44,609 nt of DNA from an uncultured bacterium (GTDB lineage: Bacteria; Bacteroidota; Bacteroidia; Bacteroidales; Bacteroidaceae): contig CAJMMQ010000020.1 of the NCBI GenBank assembly GCA_905214625.1, forward strand, positions 1-44,609. The letters run 5' to 3'. Numbering within the stretch: the stretch's first letter is position 1; every line of letters begins with the position of its first letter. A model generated the notes under the pieces. That model worked only from the letters and a program-made list of their open reading frames with translations. It had not been told where the DNA came from and made no database searches. Positions 16,281 to 25,422 of the stretch are shown one piece after another. The translations under genes were made by a program, and so were the position numbers.

Positions 16281-18371
16281 CTATTGCTTTGCAGGCTGTG
16301 CGTTTTCAGTCTTGTTTTCTTTCTTGGCCAGTTCCGGATAGCTTGTTCGCGTGTGGTAGATAGACTTCAAGCGCTCCGTTAGCACCTGTTTGGCCACGGC
16401 TATGTCGTGGAAGGTTATCGGGCAATATATAAAGTATCCCTCGCTTACCTGCTGGTCAATAAGTCTGTTAACAAGGTTGGATATACTCTCCTCGGTATAT
16501 TCCGGCAGCGACCTCGATGCCGCCTCAACCGTGTCGGCCATCATCAGAATGGCCTGTTCACGCGTAAACGGGTCAGGGCCGGGATAAGTGAAGAGCGAGT
16601 CGTCAACGGGTTCGTCGGGGTGTTCGTTCTTGTATGAAATGTAGAAATACTTCGTTTTGCCGCTTCCGTGGTGAGTGTTTATAAAGTCTTTGATAACGTT
16701 TGGCAGGTTGAATTTCTCTGCCATCTTCAGTCCTTCGGTAACGTGGCTTATGACAATCTGCGCCGCCTCCAGCCGCGTCATCTTGTCAAGCGGGTTGGTG
16801 CCTACCTGGTTTTCGGTGAAAAACGCCGGGTTTTTCATCTTTCCAATGTCGTGATACATAGCTCCTGTTCTTACCAGCTGTGCCTTTGCTCCAATCTTGT
16901 TGGCAATTTCAGCAGCAAGGTTGCCTACCATCACAGAGTGCTGGAATGTGCCAGGAGCCACCTCGCTGAGCTGGCGCAGCAGGTCTTTGCTGGTGTTCGA
17001 CAGTTCAATGAGCGTAACGTTGGATATGAAACCGAACGTTTTTTCAATGATTAGCATCATCGGATATGCGAAGAGCAGAAGCACGCCGTTAACGATAAAG
17101 TATTTATACATGCTGTGGTCCATCGACGTAATGCTGTTGTCCTGCATCAGCTGCAGCGCAAAATATATGATGCTGCTGCCTATGGTTACAAGCAGGGCGG
17201 TCTTGAACAGCTGGGCTCTTTGTGACAGTTCGCGCAGCGAATATATGGCCACGAGGCCCGCTACGAGCTGCACAATGATGAATTCATACTGATATTTCAC
17301 GGCGGCGGCGCATATCAGAATCATAATGACATGCGAGATGAAAGCCGTGCGTGAGTCCATGAACACGCGTATAAATATGGGTGCTATTGTGAACGGCAGT
17401 ACGTAGACGTTGAGTATGCTGTGGTTCATCATCACCGACACGAGAATAGGAAACAGCGTAATCATAGTGTAAAGCATGGTGATGCTGCGCGGCTTTTCAA
17501 AGTAGTCTTTGCGGAACAGGCCGAGATATATGGTGAACAGCATTATGAGTGTTGCCACAAAGAGTATCTGCCCGGCTATAGTCGACGGTATGGCGCTCAC
17601 CGTAGCGCTGCGTCTCTGTGTCTCTTTCTCAAAAGAATTCAGCACTCTGTAGGTATGTTCGTCTACAATCTCGCCGCGGTCTATTATCTTTTGTCCGCTG
17701 AGCACCATTCCGCTGGCCAGCGGAATGCCGCTCAGCAGGTCGGCCTTTTCGGTCTCGCTTCGCTCCTCGTCATAGCTCAGGTTTGGCTGTATGTATTCGT
17801 TCAGGTTGCACTTCTGCAGTATCTGGCGCTGCTCGGCCAGCTTTTGGTCTGTAAACAGTTGCTCGTAGGCCGTCATCGTTGAGTATATGCACATTATTTC
17901 GGCGTTAGTTGCTTTTTTCCCGCTTACAATCCTTATTGTGCTTGTCGTGTCCTTGCTTATCTCAGAGTATTCGGGCGTATCCATTATGCCGGCCTGATAC
18001 AGGCGGTGAAGCCTGTCGGCAATGGTTGTTACATAGTTGTAGGGCAGGCCGGGTATGCCCTCCTTATACTTACTGAGAAACTTGCTTATCTGCTCTTTTT
18101 CAACCGTTGCGTTATAGTTGTAGTAAGGTTCAAAGGCTTTTATTATGCTGTCCTGCTCTCCTTTTATGGCCTCGTCTGTCTTATATATAGGAAAGTCGAA
18201 CTTGGCTATCAGCGAACTGTACATCCAGGGCTTGCCTATGTCGTATCTGAACTGTGGCCCGCTGTTGCGCGGAAGAAAGCCTACGATGATGATTACGGCC
18301 GTAATAACCAATGCCACTCGTGTCAGGATATTTCTAAAATAATGTTTGTCGGTTTTGTTGAATTTGCCCAT
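16281..18371 (-). CDS. 7TM-HD phosphohydrolase, PgpH-type (cyclic-di-AMP phosphodiesterase candidate)
   Basis: 696 aa from the MGKFNKTD start; an ATG 21 nt upstream (18392) would give 703 aa. A first membrane helix (about 14-32) is followed by an extracytoplasmic domain of about 230 residues (7TMR-HDED type), then a block of seven membrane helices (about 260-460), then a cytoplasmic HD domain. HD motifs seen: FQHSVMVGNLA, MYHDIGKMKNPAFF (near residue 507), ISHVTEG, NTHHGS and ILMMADTVEAASRS. Proteins with this layout in Listeria hydrolyse cyclic-di-AMP; that role is inferred here. It has its own terminator and is divergent from gltX. Confidence 0.92.
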   Translation of the reverse strand: MGKFNKTDKHYFRNILTRVALVITAVIIIVGFLPRNSGPQFRYDIGKPWMYSSLIAKFDFPIYKTDEAIKGEQDSIIKAFEPYYNYNATVEKEQISKFLSKYKEGIPGLPYNYVTTIADRLHRLYQAGIMDTPEYSEISKDTTSTIRIVSGKKATNAEIMCIYSTMTAYEQLFTDQKLAEQRQILQKCNLNEYIQPNLSYDEERSETEKADLLSGIPLASGMVLSGQKIIDRGEIVDEHTYRVLNSFEKETQRRSATVSAIPSTIAGQILFVATLIMLFTIYLGLFRKDYFEKPRSITMLYTMITLFPILVSVMMNHSILNVYVLPFTIAPIFIRVFMDSRTAFISHVIMILICAAAVKYQYEFIIVQLVAGLVAIYSLRELSQRAQLFKTALLVTIGSSIIYFALQLMQDNSITSMDHSMYKYFIVNGVLLLFAYPMMLIIEKTFGFISNVTLIELSNTSKDLLRQLSEVAPGTFQHSVMVGNLAAEIANKIGAKAQLVRTGAMYHDIGKMKNPAFFTENQVGTNPLDKMTRLEAAQIVISHVTEGLKMAEKFNLPNVIKDFINTHHGSGKTKYFYISYKNEHPDEPVDDSLFTYPGPDPFTREQAILMMADTVEAASRSLPEYTEESISNLVNRLIDQQVSEGYFIYCPITFHDIAVAKQVLTERLKSIYHTRTSYPELAKKENKTENAQPAKQ

Positions 18372-18440
18372 TTCTCTTTGTATTAAATGCATTACTCTGC
18401 GAAAATAATAAAAAAATACGCCACTTTGCTAAAAAAATTG

Positions 18441-18448
18441 TAATTTTG
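18441..18448 (+). promoter_or_regulatory. -7 box of gltX
   Basis: TAATTTTG matches TAnnTTTG and lies 29 nt upstream of the gltX ATG. The TTTG at 18425-18428 is too close to be a normal -33 element, so only the -7 element is convincing. Confidence 0.5.
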
Positions 18449-18477
18449 CACAAAATTTATCTTATCTTCATTAATAA

Positions 18478-19995
18478 ATGGCAGAAAGAAAAGTAAGGGT
18501 GCGCTTTGCACCAAGTCCTACCGGGGCGTTGCATATAGGCGGCGTACGTACCGCATTGTATAATTATCTTTTCGCCCGTCAGCATGGCGGCGATTTCGTT
18601 TTCAGAATAGAAGATACGGACTCAAACCGTTTTGTTCCGGGTGCAGAGGAGTATATCATAGAGTCGTTCAGATGGCTCGGAATAAAGTTTGACGAGGGCG
18701 TAAGCTTCGGCGGAGAGCACGGCCCTTACCGTCAGAGCGAGCGTCGTGAGATATACAAGAAGTATGTTGACCAGCTGCTTGATGCCGGAAAGGCTTACAT
18801 TGCCTTTGACACGCCGGAGGAACTGGACGCTAAGCGCCAGGAAATAAAGAACTTCCAGTATGACGCTCACACGCGAATGATGATGCGCAACTCGCTGTCA
18901 ATGCCGGCTGACGAGGTTGACAAGCTTATAGCCGACGGCTGTCAGTATGTTGTACGCTTCAAGATTGAGCCGGGCGAGGACGTTCACGTTAACGACATGA
19001 TACGCGGCGACGTTGTTATTAAGAGCGATATTCTTGACGACAAGGTTCTTTATAAGAGCGCCGACGAGCTTCCTACATATCATCTTGCAAATATTGTTGA
19101 CGACCACCTGATGGAGATTAGCCACGTTATCCGTGGCGAGGAGTGGCTGCCGAGCGCGCCGCTGCATGTGCTTCTGTACAGGGCTTTCGGATGGGAAGAC
19201 ACGATGCCGCGCTTTGCGCATCTGCCTCTGTTGCTCAAACCTGACGGAAAGGGTAAGCTGAGCAAGCGCGACGGCGACCGCCTGGGCTTCCCTGTATTCC
19301 CGCTGGAGTGGCACGACCCGAAAACAGGCGAGGTGTCTAACGGTTTCCGCGAGCAGGGATATTTCCCCGAGGCTGTCATCAACTTCCTTGCGCTGCTTGG
19401 CTGGAATCCGGGTACGGAGCAGGAGATGTTCACTCTCGACGAGCTTGTTGAGCAGTTCGACATAGCCAAGTGCAGCAAGGCCGGAGCCCGTTTCGACTAT
19501 CAGAAGGGCATATGGTTCAACCACGAATATATCTTGCGCAAGAGCGACGACGAGATAGCCAGGCTCTTTGCGCCTATAGTTGCCGGCAACGGCATCGACG
19601 AGTCGATGGAGCGTATAACCAAGGTTGTATCAATGATGAAAGACCGTGTTAGCTTCGTAAAGGAGCTTTGGCCGCTCTGCTCGTTCTTCTTCATTCCTCC
19701 TACGGAGTATGACGAGAAGACCGTGCGCAAACGCTGGAAGGAAAATTCGGCTCAGGTTATGGGCGAGCTTGCCGAGGTTCTTGAGGGTATTGATGATTTC
19801 TCGCTCGAGAATCAGGAACACATCGTCATGGCTTGGGTTGAGAGCAAGGGCTACAAGCTGGGCGACGTGATGAATGCCTTCCGTCTGGCTCTTGTTGGCG
19901 AGGGCAAGGGCCCGGGCATGTTCGACATTTCCGCTTTCCTCGGCAAGGAAGAGACGCTGCGCCGTCTGCGCCGCGCCATTGAGGTGCTTAAATAG
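18478..19995 (+). CDS. gltX: glutamate--tRNA ligase
   Basis: 505 aa, class I aminoacyl-tRNA synthetase. The HIGH-type motif HIGG is at residues 19-22 within [21 protein letters not shown], and the KMSKS-type motif is [10 protein letters not shown] near 259-265. The catalytic core is followed by an all-helical anticodon-binding domain ending [12 protein letters not shown]. It attaches glutamate to tRNA-Glu. Length and start are standard. waaA begins 22 nt downstream on the same strand, suggesting one transcript; the 7TM-HD gene is divergent. Confidence 0.97.
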   Translation: MAERKVRVRFAPSPTGALHIGGVRTALYNYLFARQHGGDFVFRIEDTDSNRFVPGAEEYIIESFRWLGIKFDEGVSFGGEHGPYRQSERREIYKKYVDQLLDAGKAYIAFDTPEELDAKRQEIKNFQYDAHTRMMMRNSLSMPADEVDKLIADGCQYVVRFKIEPGEDVHVNDMIRGDVVIKSDILDDKVLYKSADELPTYHLANIVDDHLMEISHVIRGEEWLPSAPLHVLLYRAFGWEDTMPRFAHLPLLLKPDGKGKLSKRDGDRLGFPVFPLEWHDPKTGEVSNGFREQGYFPEAVINFLALLGWNPGTEQEMFTLDELVEQFDIAKCSKAGARFDYQKGIWFNHEYILRKSDDEIARLFAPIVAGNGIDESMERITKVVSMMKDRVSFVKELWPLCSFFFIPPTEYDEKTVRKRWKENSAQVMGELAEVLEGIDDFSLENQEHIVMAWVESKGYKLGDVMNAFRLALVGEGKGPGMFDISAFLGKEETLRRLRRAIEVLK

Positions 19996-20017
19996 AACTA
20001 ACAAACAAGCATAAGCC

Positions 20018-21235
20018 GTGTACGAAATTGTTATAAGCCTTTACACACTGGGCGTGGCCGTGATGAGCCTGTTCAGCGACAAGGTAAAGAAGATGTGGCG
20101 GGGCGAGCGCGAAGCCTTCAAGGTGCTTAAAAACAGCGTTGACCCCGGCTCGCGTTATGTGTGGTTCCATGCTGCATCGCTCGGAGAGTTTGAGCAGGGG
20201 CGCCCAATCATGGAGCGTTTGCGCCGCGAACATCCCGAGCTTAAAATCCTTCTTACGTTCTTTTCGCCCTCAGGCTATGAGGTAAGAAAGAACTACGACG
20301 GGGCCGACATTATATGCTATCTGCCTCTCGACACGTATTTCAATGCGCGCAGATTCCTTAATCTGGTGCATCCCGAAGTGGCTTTCTTCATCAAGTATGA
20401 GTTCTGGTGGAACTATCTGCACATACTGAAGCGCCGCAATGTGCCTGTCTACAGCGTGAGCAGCATTTTCAGGCCCAATCAGGTGTTCTTCCGCTGGTAT
20501 GGCCGCACCTACAGCAACGTGCTTAAATGCTTCACGCGTTTCTTCGTTCAGAACGAAGTCAGCAGGCAGCTGTTAGCCAAGCTCGGCATCACTGAGGTTG
20601 AGATTACTGGTGACACGCGTTTCGACCGTGTACTGCAGATAAAGAGTCAGGCCAAGAGCCTGCCAATAGTTGAGGCTTTCAGACAAGACTATAAGGTGTT
20701 TGTGGCCGGCAGCAGCTGGCCTCCCGACGAGGACATCTTCATAAAGTATTTCAACGGCCGCGACGACTGGAAGATGATAATTGCACCACACGTTATCGGC
20801 GAAGACCATCTTCAGCAGATATTGTCTAAGCTGAAAGGCAAGGCCGTGAGGTACACTGAGGCCACGCCTGAGAGCGTTGTCGGTGCCAAGGTTTTGATAA
20901 TCGACTGTTTCGGACTGCTTTCAAGCATTTATGGCTATGGCGATGTGTCTTACATTGGAGGCGGATTTGGCGTAGGCATACACAATGTGCTCGAGGCGGC
21001 GGTTTGGAACATCCCGGTGATATTCGGCCCGAACAACGAGCGTTTTCAGGAGGCGCAAGACCTGCTTGCATCGGGCGGAGGCCGCCAGATAGACAGTTAT
21101 TCGCAGTTTGAGAGCTTGATGGACAGCTATATTGCCGACGACAGCTGCCGTAAGGCCGACGGCGACAAGGCTGCGCAATATGTAAGCAGCAAGGCCGGAG
21201 CTACCGAAAGGATTCTTTCGGCCGTTAAGTTCTGA
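20018..21235 (+). CDS. waaA: 3-deoxy-D-manno-octulosonic acid (Kdo) transferase
   Basis: 405 aa from a GTG start. The protein is a GT30-family glycosyltransferase that adds Kdo to lipid A precursor at the cytoplasmic face of the inner membrane. Seen: a short hydrophobic N-terminal segment, HAASLGEFEQGRP with the conserved catalytic-type Glu57, NEVSRQLLAKLG, GDTRFDRV, the nucleotide-sugar domain VFVAGSSWPPDED, IIAPHVIGEDH, and GGGFGVGIHNVLEAAVWNIPVIFGPN. The GTG is chosen because no ATG precedes the conserved start. It follows gltX by 22 nt and ends in a clear terminator. Confidence 0.94.
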   Translation: MYEIVISLYTLGVAVMSLFSDKVKKMWRGEREAFKVLKNSVDPGSRYVWFHAASLGEFEQGRPIMERLRREHPELKILLTFFSPSGYEVRKNYDGADIICYLPLDTYFNARRFLNLVHPEVAFFIKYEFWWNYLHILKRRNVPVYSVSSIFRPNQVFFRWYGRTYSNVLKCFTRFFVQNEVSRQLLAKLGITEVEITGDTRFDRVLQIKSQAKSLPIVEAFRQDYKVFVAGSSWPPDEDIFIKYFNGRDDWKMIIAPHVIGEDHLQQILSKLKGKAVRYTEATPESVVGAKVLIIDCFGLLSSIYGYGDVSYIGGGFGVGIHNVLEAAVWNIPVIFGPNNERFQEAQDLLASGGGRQIDSYSQFESLMDSYIADDSCRKADGDKAAQYVSSKAGATERILSAVKF

Positions 21236-21265
21236 TTATTTTGTTGGCTAATGAATATAAGTATA

Positions 21266-21310
21266 CAGTGCGGTGACCGTTTATTATGTCATCGCGCTGT
21301 TTGTTTTTTT
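21266..21310 (+). terminator. terminator after waaA
   Basis: CAGTGCGGTGAC (21266-21277) pairs with GTCATCGCGCTG (21288-21299) using two G-U pairs, followed by TTTGTTTTTTT. Confidence 0.85.
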
Positions 21311-21731
21311 ACAAGTTTTATGTAAAAACGCTCTAATTTCTTTGTTTTCATAATTTTAAGCTGCTGTCTCGTCTCTTTTGCAACGTAGAATGTAATCTTT
21401 TGCAAACGCGCCTCATGCTGACCGTTTTATATTATCCTTTGTCATGTCTGCCGCTACGCATTATCCGCTGCCGTTGCAGGCATGTATTCTTAGATTTGTA
21501 TGGTGTGTCCGGTAATGAAGAATGAGGCTTCAGCCAATTTGTTTTTCAAATGAGCATATATTTCTTTTGTATTCGTTTGGTGACATGCTTTTCGACAGCG
21601 ACGAAAAATATTTGGGAGTTATGCACTGTTTATCGGTATAAGTCTTCGCCGGGTGTTCCATGTTTTACCGAAAATATTACCGTTATCCCATTTTTCGACA
21701 TGTAGCCTGACTGTAAGTGCGGCGAAAAATG
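21311..21731. other. gene-free spacer before the metallophosphoesterase gene
   Basis: AT-rich sequence of about 420 nt. I see no gene with coding character, no tRNA-like fold and no strong hairpin. The only likely signal is the TAACTTTG box just downstream. Confidence 0.5.
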
Positions 21732-21739
21732 TAACTTTG
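21732..21739 (+). promoter_or_regulatory. -7 box of the metallophosphoesterase gene
   Basis: TAACTTTG fits TAnnTTTG. The expected transcript start is about 10-15 nt before the ATG at 21757. The -33 position shows only a weak CTG. Confidence 0.55.
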
Positions 21740-21756
21740 CAGCCATACTTAAAACA

Positions 21757-22854
21757 ATGAAAGCAATGTGGTTTGTTCTTTTCTTCGTGCTGCCGTTTGT
21801 CGGCCTTGCCTATGTTCTGTGGCATGTATGGTGCCTGCTGCCGCTGTCGGCGGGCTGGCGCTGGGCCGTGGTGGGTGTATGCCTTGCGGCGTTTCTGACG
21901 CTGTTTCTCAATTTCTCGCGTGCCATCGACCACATGCCGCTCGGCCTTGCGTCGGCATGCTACGAGACGGGCAACTCCTCAATATTCATACTCCTTTATC
22001 TCGTCATCGCCTTTCTGCTGCTCGACCTCGGGCGGCTTCTGCATCTTGTGCCCTGCCATTGGCTTTATTCAAATGCCACAATGTCGTGGGTGCTGCTTGG
22101 CGTAATGGTCTTGCTGTTTGCAGGAGGCAACATACATTATAATAATAAGGTGAGGCAGACACTTGAACTCACTACGGACAAGCATATCGGCCGCCCGTTA
22201 AAGGTAGTCATGATGAGCGACCTTCATCTTGGCTATCATAACCGTCGCGCCGAATTGGCACGGTGGGTGGACATGATTAACGCCGAGCACGCTGACCTTA
22301 TCCTCATCGCCGGCGACATAATAGACATCAGCATGCGTCCGCTCATCGAGGAGAACATGGCGTCAGAGCTGCGCCGGCTCAATGCCCCGGTGTATGCCTC
22401 TTTAGGCAATCATGAGTATTACAGCGGAGAGCCGCTTGCGCAGAAGTTCTTTGCCGATGCCGGCATAACGCTGCTGCGCGACAGCATGGCATGTGCGGGG
22501 CAGCTGTGCGTCATAGGCCGCGACGACCGCACCAATCCGCGCCGCCGCAGCGTGGCGGAGCTTATGCGCAGTGCCGACAAAGGCAAGTACACCATTCTGC
22601 TCGACCATCAGCCCTATCATCTTGACCGTGCCGAGCGTGCCGGCGTTGACTTCCAGCTTAGCGGCCACACCCATCGCGGACAGCTATGGCCCATATCATG
22701 GATAACCGACCGCATCTACGAGTGCTCTTACGGTTCGTGGCAGCGCGGCAACACGCAATATTATGTAAGTTCGGGCCTTGGCATCTGGGGCGGCAAGTTC
22801 CGCATAGGCACCTGTTCAGAGTATGTTGTGGCTACGATAACAGGGCGCAAATAG
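21757..22854 (+). CDS. membrane-anchored metallophosphoesterase
   Basis: 365 aa. The first 125 or so residues form about four membrane helices. The remainder is a calcineurin-like phosphoesterase domain with all expected metal-binding blocks: SDLHLGYHN (near 155), AGDIID (near 188), LGNHEYY (near 215), LDHQPYHL and SGHTHRGQ (near 305). The architecture resembles YkuE/YaeI-like proteins, some of which act on lipid-linked substrates such as UDP-diacylglucosamine or undecaprenyl phosphates; the substrate here is unknown. The ending GIWGGKFRIGTCSEYVVATI is typical of the family. A hairpin at 22981-23018 is probably its terminator. Confidence 0.9.
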   Translation: MKAMWFVLFFVLPFVGLAYVLWHVWCLLPLSAGWRWAVVGVCLAAFLTLFLNFSRAIDHMPLGLASACYETGNSSIFILLYLVIAFLLLDLGRLLHLVPCHWLYSNATMSWVLLGVMVLLFAGGNIHYNNKVRQTLELTTDKHIGRPLKVVMMSDLHLGYHNRRAELARWVDMINAEHADLILIAGDIIDISMRPLIEENMASELRRLNAPVYASLGNHEYYSGEPLAQKFFADAGITLLRDSMACAGQLCVIGRDDRTNPRRRSVAELMRSADKGKYTILLDHQPYHLDRAERAGVDFQLSGHTHRGQLWPISWITDRIYECSYGSWQRGNTQYYVSSGLGIWGGKFRIGTCSEYVVATITGRK

Positions 22855-22980
22855 CCGTCGTCAGAATAAAACCCTGAAAATCGTAACATTTTATATTATT
22901 TTTCCTTTCAGATTAAATTTTTAGGCTTTAAAATAAGTCTATTTATTAAGAAATATTTATCGATTTACTTTCGAACTGTT

Positions 22981-23018
22981 AGTGGCCGAGTTACGCATCG
23001 TAACTCGGCCACTTTTTA
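22981..23018. terminator. strong hairpin terminator at the left edge of the accessory island
   Basis: AGTGGCCGAGTTA (22981-22993) and TAACTCGGCCACT (23001-23013) form a perfect 13-bp stem, followed by TTTTT. It probably ends the metallophosphoesterase transcript 127 nt after the stop. AT-rich accessory sequence starts just after it. Confidence 0.85.
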
Positions 23019-23021
23019 TGC

Positions 23022-23038
23022 AAAAGTGGCCCACTTTT
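23022..23038. repeat. short AAAAG palindrome, possible reduced copy of the hairpin repeat
   Basis: AAAAGTGG-C-CCACTTTT is a perfect palindrome of two 8-nt arms around one base, 9 nt after the preceding terminator. Its AAAAG/CTTTT borders resemble the larger hairpin repeats. Confidence 0.45.
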
Positions 23039-23386
23039 CAAGCCTAACTCATAGCTTTTTTTCGTGGATTCTGATGGAATAGGAGAGACGGACCATGATA
23101 TTAAGAGTAAAGGAACGGTTTCTTGTGTTATTGAAAGGGGAGGTTACAAGGTAAAATGACTTGTTGGATTTTTATAATAGTATAGGTTATTGGAAGTCAG
23201 CGAAGCTAATTTGTGATCAGCAACGTTGGTATAAATACGTAAATATATGACTCTTTTGTAACCTTCTTTTTCTTATTATTCTTTTTTCATATTTATGAGA
23301 TGGTTGTTAATCTTATTCAAATAAAAATAAGTATCTTTGTACTTTGAATAAATATGGCATACAATGCTTAAAGCATAATAAATCCC
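23039..23386. other. AT-rich spacer at the left side of the island
   Basis: No intact gene. One short open stretch at 23064-23159 (31 codons, frame starting GTG GAT TCT) has a protein-like reading with DSDGIGETDHDIKSKG and could be a gene remnant, but I do not recognise it. A TATCTTTG box at 23332-23339 fits a Bacteroidetes -7 element and could drive the downstream vsr remnant and HNH gene. Confidence 0.4.
23332..23339 (+). promoter_or_regulatory. candidate -7 box for the nuclease operon
   Basis: TATCTTTG matches TAnnTTTG, 48 nt before the vsr remnant and about 190 nt before the HNH gene. A TTTG at the correct -33 distance is missing, so strength is doubtful. Confidence 0.45.
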
Positions 23387-23491
23387 ATGGATCACTTGAC
23401 AAAAGAGCCGCGGCATAAAAATATGGCGGCTAATAATGGCAAAGGTACTAAACTTGAAATTTTATTTGGAAAATTGCTTTGGAAAGCATGA
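23387..23491 (+). pseudogene. vsr: remnant of a very-short-patch-repair endonuclease gene (vsr), N-terminal 34 codons
   Basis: A 34-codon reading frame begins MDHLTKEPRHKNMAA, continues NNGKGTKLEILFGKLLWKA and stops at TGA. This matches the start of Vsr endonucleases, which begin with a (D)xLTxEQRxxNMAAxxxKxTKPE pattern followed by helix FGKxLWHAG. Full Vsr is about 130-150 residues, and the catalytic Asp, His and zinc-site Cys residues all lie beyond this point, so the fragment cannot be an active nuclease. Vsr repairs T:G mismatches from deaminated 5-methylcytosine and is normally coded beside a cytosine-5 methyltransferase, which is missing here. The HNH gene starts 38 nt downstream. It was too short to be listed by length-based gene finding. 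Confidence 0.7.
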
Positions 23492-23528
23492 CTAAGATAT
23501 GATAAAATGTTACTGTTAATAGTAGTAT

Positions 23529-24290
23529 ATGAATAAATGGAGTAGAGAAGAAACTATTGTTGCATTTAATGTGTATTGTAAAATACCATTTAAAAATAGC
23601 AGTAAAGAAAATCCGATAATTATAAAGTATGCAAAAATTCTTGGTCGAACTCCGAGTGCATTAAATATGAAAATCGGTAATATAGGGCGTTTGGATCCAG
23701 ACTTAAAAGGTAAAGGTATAGTTGGTCTTAGTCATGGTGCAAAAATGGAACAAATTGTTTGGGACGAATTTTATGGGAATCCAGAAAAACTCGCTTTTGA
23801 AAGTGAAAGGTTGATTGCTCAGTTTTCAAATCAAACAATTGAAGCTTCTTCTAATATACAAATGGATGATTTACCTGAAGGAATTGAACGAGAAGTGGTT
23901 GTTAAGAAAAGAGTAAATCAGTCATTTTTTAGAACAGCTGTTATGAGTGCGTATAACTATTGTTGTTGTATATCTGGAATACAAAATCTTGAGTTATTGG
24001 AGGCTTGTCATATCATAGGGTGGTCTCAAGATAAATTAAATAGAACAAATCCTAAGAATGGACTTTGTATGAATCCATTCTTTCATAAAGCTTATGATAA
24101 ATATTTGTTTTCTATAACTCCAGATTTTAGACTGGATATATCAGACGAATTTATACAAAATACAAAAGAAGATTCTTTTAGAATTTACTTAAAAGGACTT
24201 ATTGGGAAAAAAATTATGTTGCCAAACAAATTTCTTCCTAAAAGAGAGTTTTTAGATATACATTTTCAGAAATATAAATCTATATGCTAG
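23529..24290 (+). CDS. HNH endonuclease, restriction-associated
   Basis: 253 aa. The C-terminal half carries an HNH_2-type nuclease domain: FFRTAVMSAYNYCCCISGIQ, LLEACHIIGWS with His161, RTNPKNGLCMN with Asn177, and FHKAYD with His186, then the usual LFSITPDFRLDIS tail. The N-terminal 110 residues (WSREETIVAFNVYCKIPF..., LGRTPSALNMKIGNIGRLDP) resemble the region that precedes this nuclease in many restriction-linked HNH proteins and probably binds DNA. The gene is AT-rich compared with the flanking genome. Its stop overlaps the next start by 7 nt, implying coupled translation with the HpaII-like enzyme. Its exact cleavage target is unknown. Confidence 0.85.
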   Translation: MNKWSREETIVAFNVYCKIPFKNSSKENPIIIKYAKILGRTPSALNMKIGNIGRLDPDLKGKGIVGLSHGAKMEQIVWDEFYGNPEKLAFESERLIAQFSNQTIEASSNIQMDDLPEGIEREVVVKKRVNQSFFRTAVMSAYNYCCCISGIQNLELLEACHIIGWSQDKLNRTNPKNGLCMNPFFHKAYDKYLFSITPDFRLDISDEFIQNTKEDSFRIYLKGLIGKKIMLPNKFLPKREFLDIHFQKYKSIC

Positions 24291-25327
24291 CAAAAGAATA
24301 CTTTGTAAATCTTCTATCTTATAAACAAAATCTAAATAAAATTCAGGATTTGTTTTATCCTATTATAATGATCCTTCGTCAAGAAAAAGATGGAAATTTT
24401 AACTATCTAATTCAAGATCGAGATGTCGTAATTCAAACTCCTGAAGGTGAAGAATTACTTCGTATATCTGCATCTGTGTTTTTGTCTGAGGCGGAGGACT
24501 TATTAAATGCGATTAATAGTAATGACGGTTCTTTTGCCATCTCTCGGATTGAGAGTTTTATGAATCGTATTTATTGCCATTCATTGAAAGCAAAATCGTC
24601 AGACAAGACTGATATTAGAATTATTCTGCATGACCGCCGTACAAAAATGAATTCCGAAATGGGATTTAGCATAAAGTCCCAACTTGGTGGAAATTCAACT
24701 CTGTTAAATGCAAGTAAAGCAACCAATTTTAATTTTAAGATAGAAGGTGGGGCGTTTTCTGATACGGATATTGCCAGAATCAATTCATTGAATCCTAAAC
24801 GAAATAAAGTAATTGAGAGGGTTAATGCGATAAAAGAGAAAGGTGGCGTATTGATGTTTGACAAGGTAGATAACCCTACGTTTCGTAATAACCTTATTAT
24901 GCTTGATGGAGATTTGCCTGTAATAATTTCAAGTTTACTTTTAGAGCAACTTAATACCGGAGTTTCGACATTGAAAGAATTGGCTGAAAAACTTACAGAA
25001 ACAAATCCTTTGAATTATGATGTTGCTCAGGACTCACCGTTTTATGTGTATAAAATTAAGCATCTTTTGACTTCAACGGCATTAGGTATGATGCCTGCTA
25101 CAGCTTGGAACGGACAGTTTGATGCCAATGGTGGTTATTTGGTGGTAAAGAAAGATGGCGAAATTTTGTGTTATCATTTCTATGATAGAAATAGATTTGA
25201 AGATTATCTCTTTTCCAACGCATATTTAGAGCGTGCAAGTACTTCTCGACATGAATATGCTTCGATAATAAAAGAAGCTGATGGTACGCTTTCATTTAAA
25301 CTAAATTTTCAAGTAAGATTAAAATAA
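24284..25327 (+). CDS. HpaII-family type II restriction endonuclease
   Basis: 347 aa. The central region DKTDIRIILHD...GFSIKSQLGGNSTLLNASKATNF (about residues 108-149) and the C-terminal GGYLVVKKDGEILCYHFYDRNRFEDYL and STSRHEY segments agree with what I know of the HpaII family, whose namesake cuts CCGG. Asp110 and Lys131 are plausible catalytic residues. The N-terminus is a concern: family members, as I recall them, begin with a GNKGEWSE-like segment, and here the protein starts MLAKEYFVNLLSYKQNLNKI with an in-frame stop just upstream, so it may be N-terminally altered. It overlaps the HNH gene by 7 nt. No methyltransferase gene is adjacent. AT-rich composition suggests horizontal gain. Confidence 0.8.
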   Translation: MLAKEYFVNLLSYKQNLNKIQDLFYPIIMILRQEKDGNFNYLIQDRDVVIQTPEGEELLRISASVFLSEAEDLLNAINSNDGSFAISRIESFMNRIYCHSLKAKSSDKTDIRIILHDRRTKMNSEMGFSIKSQLGGNSTLLNASKATNFNFKIEGGAFSDTDIARINSLNPKRNKVIERVNAIKEKGGVLMFDKVDNPTFRNNLIMLDGDLPVIISSLLLEQLNTGVSTLKELAEKLTETNPLNYDVAQDSPFYVYKIKHLLTSTALGMMPATAWNGQFDANGGYLVVKKDGEILCYHFYDRNRFEDYLFSNAYLERASTSRHEYASIIKEADGTLSFKLNFQVRLK

Positions 25328-25332
25328 ATATT

Positions 25333-25422
25333 ATGTATTGTAGAGGCTCTTTCTTAACGTCAATGTCGCAGATAAATCAAGCATTACAATATTTAAATGG
25401 TACCTATGGAAGAGATAATTAA
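25333..25422 (+). CDS. 29-codon reading frame, possible remnant
   Basis: A short frame MYCRGSFLTSMSQINQALQYLNGTYGRDN lies between the HpaII-like gene (5 nt after its stop) and the next nuclease gene, whose start it overlaps. The composition looks protein-like, but I do not recognise it. It may be the start of a lost gene (a truncated methyltransferase or regulator would fit the setting) or chance. No function is claimed. Confidence 0.3.
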   Translation: MYCRGSFLTSMSQINQALQYLNGTYGRDN

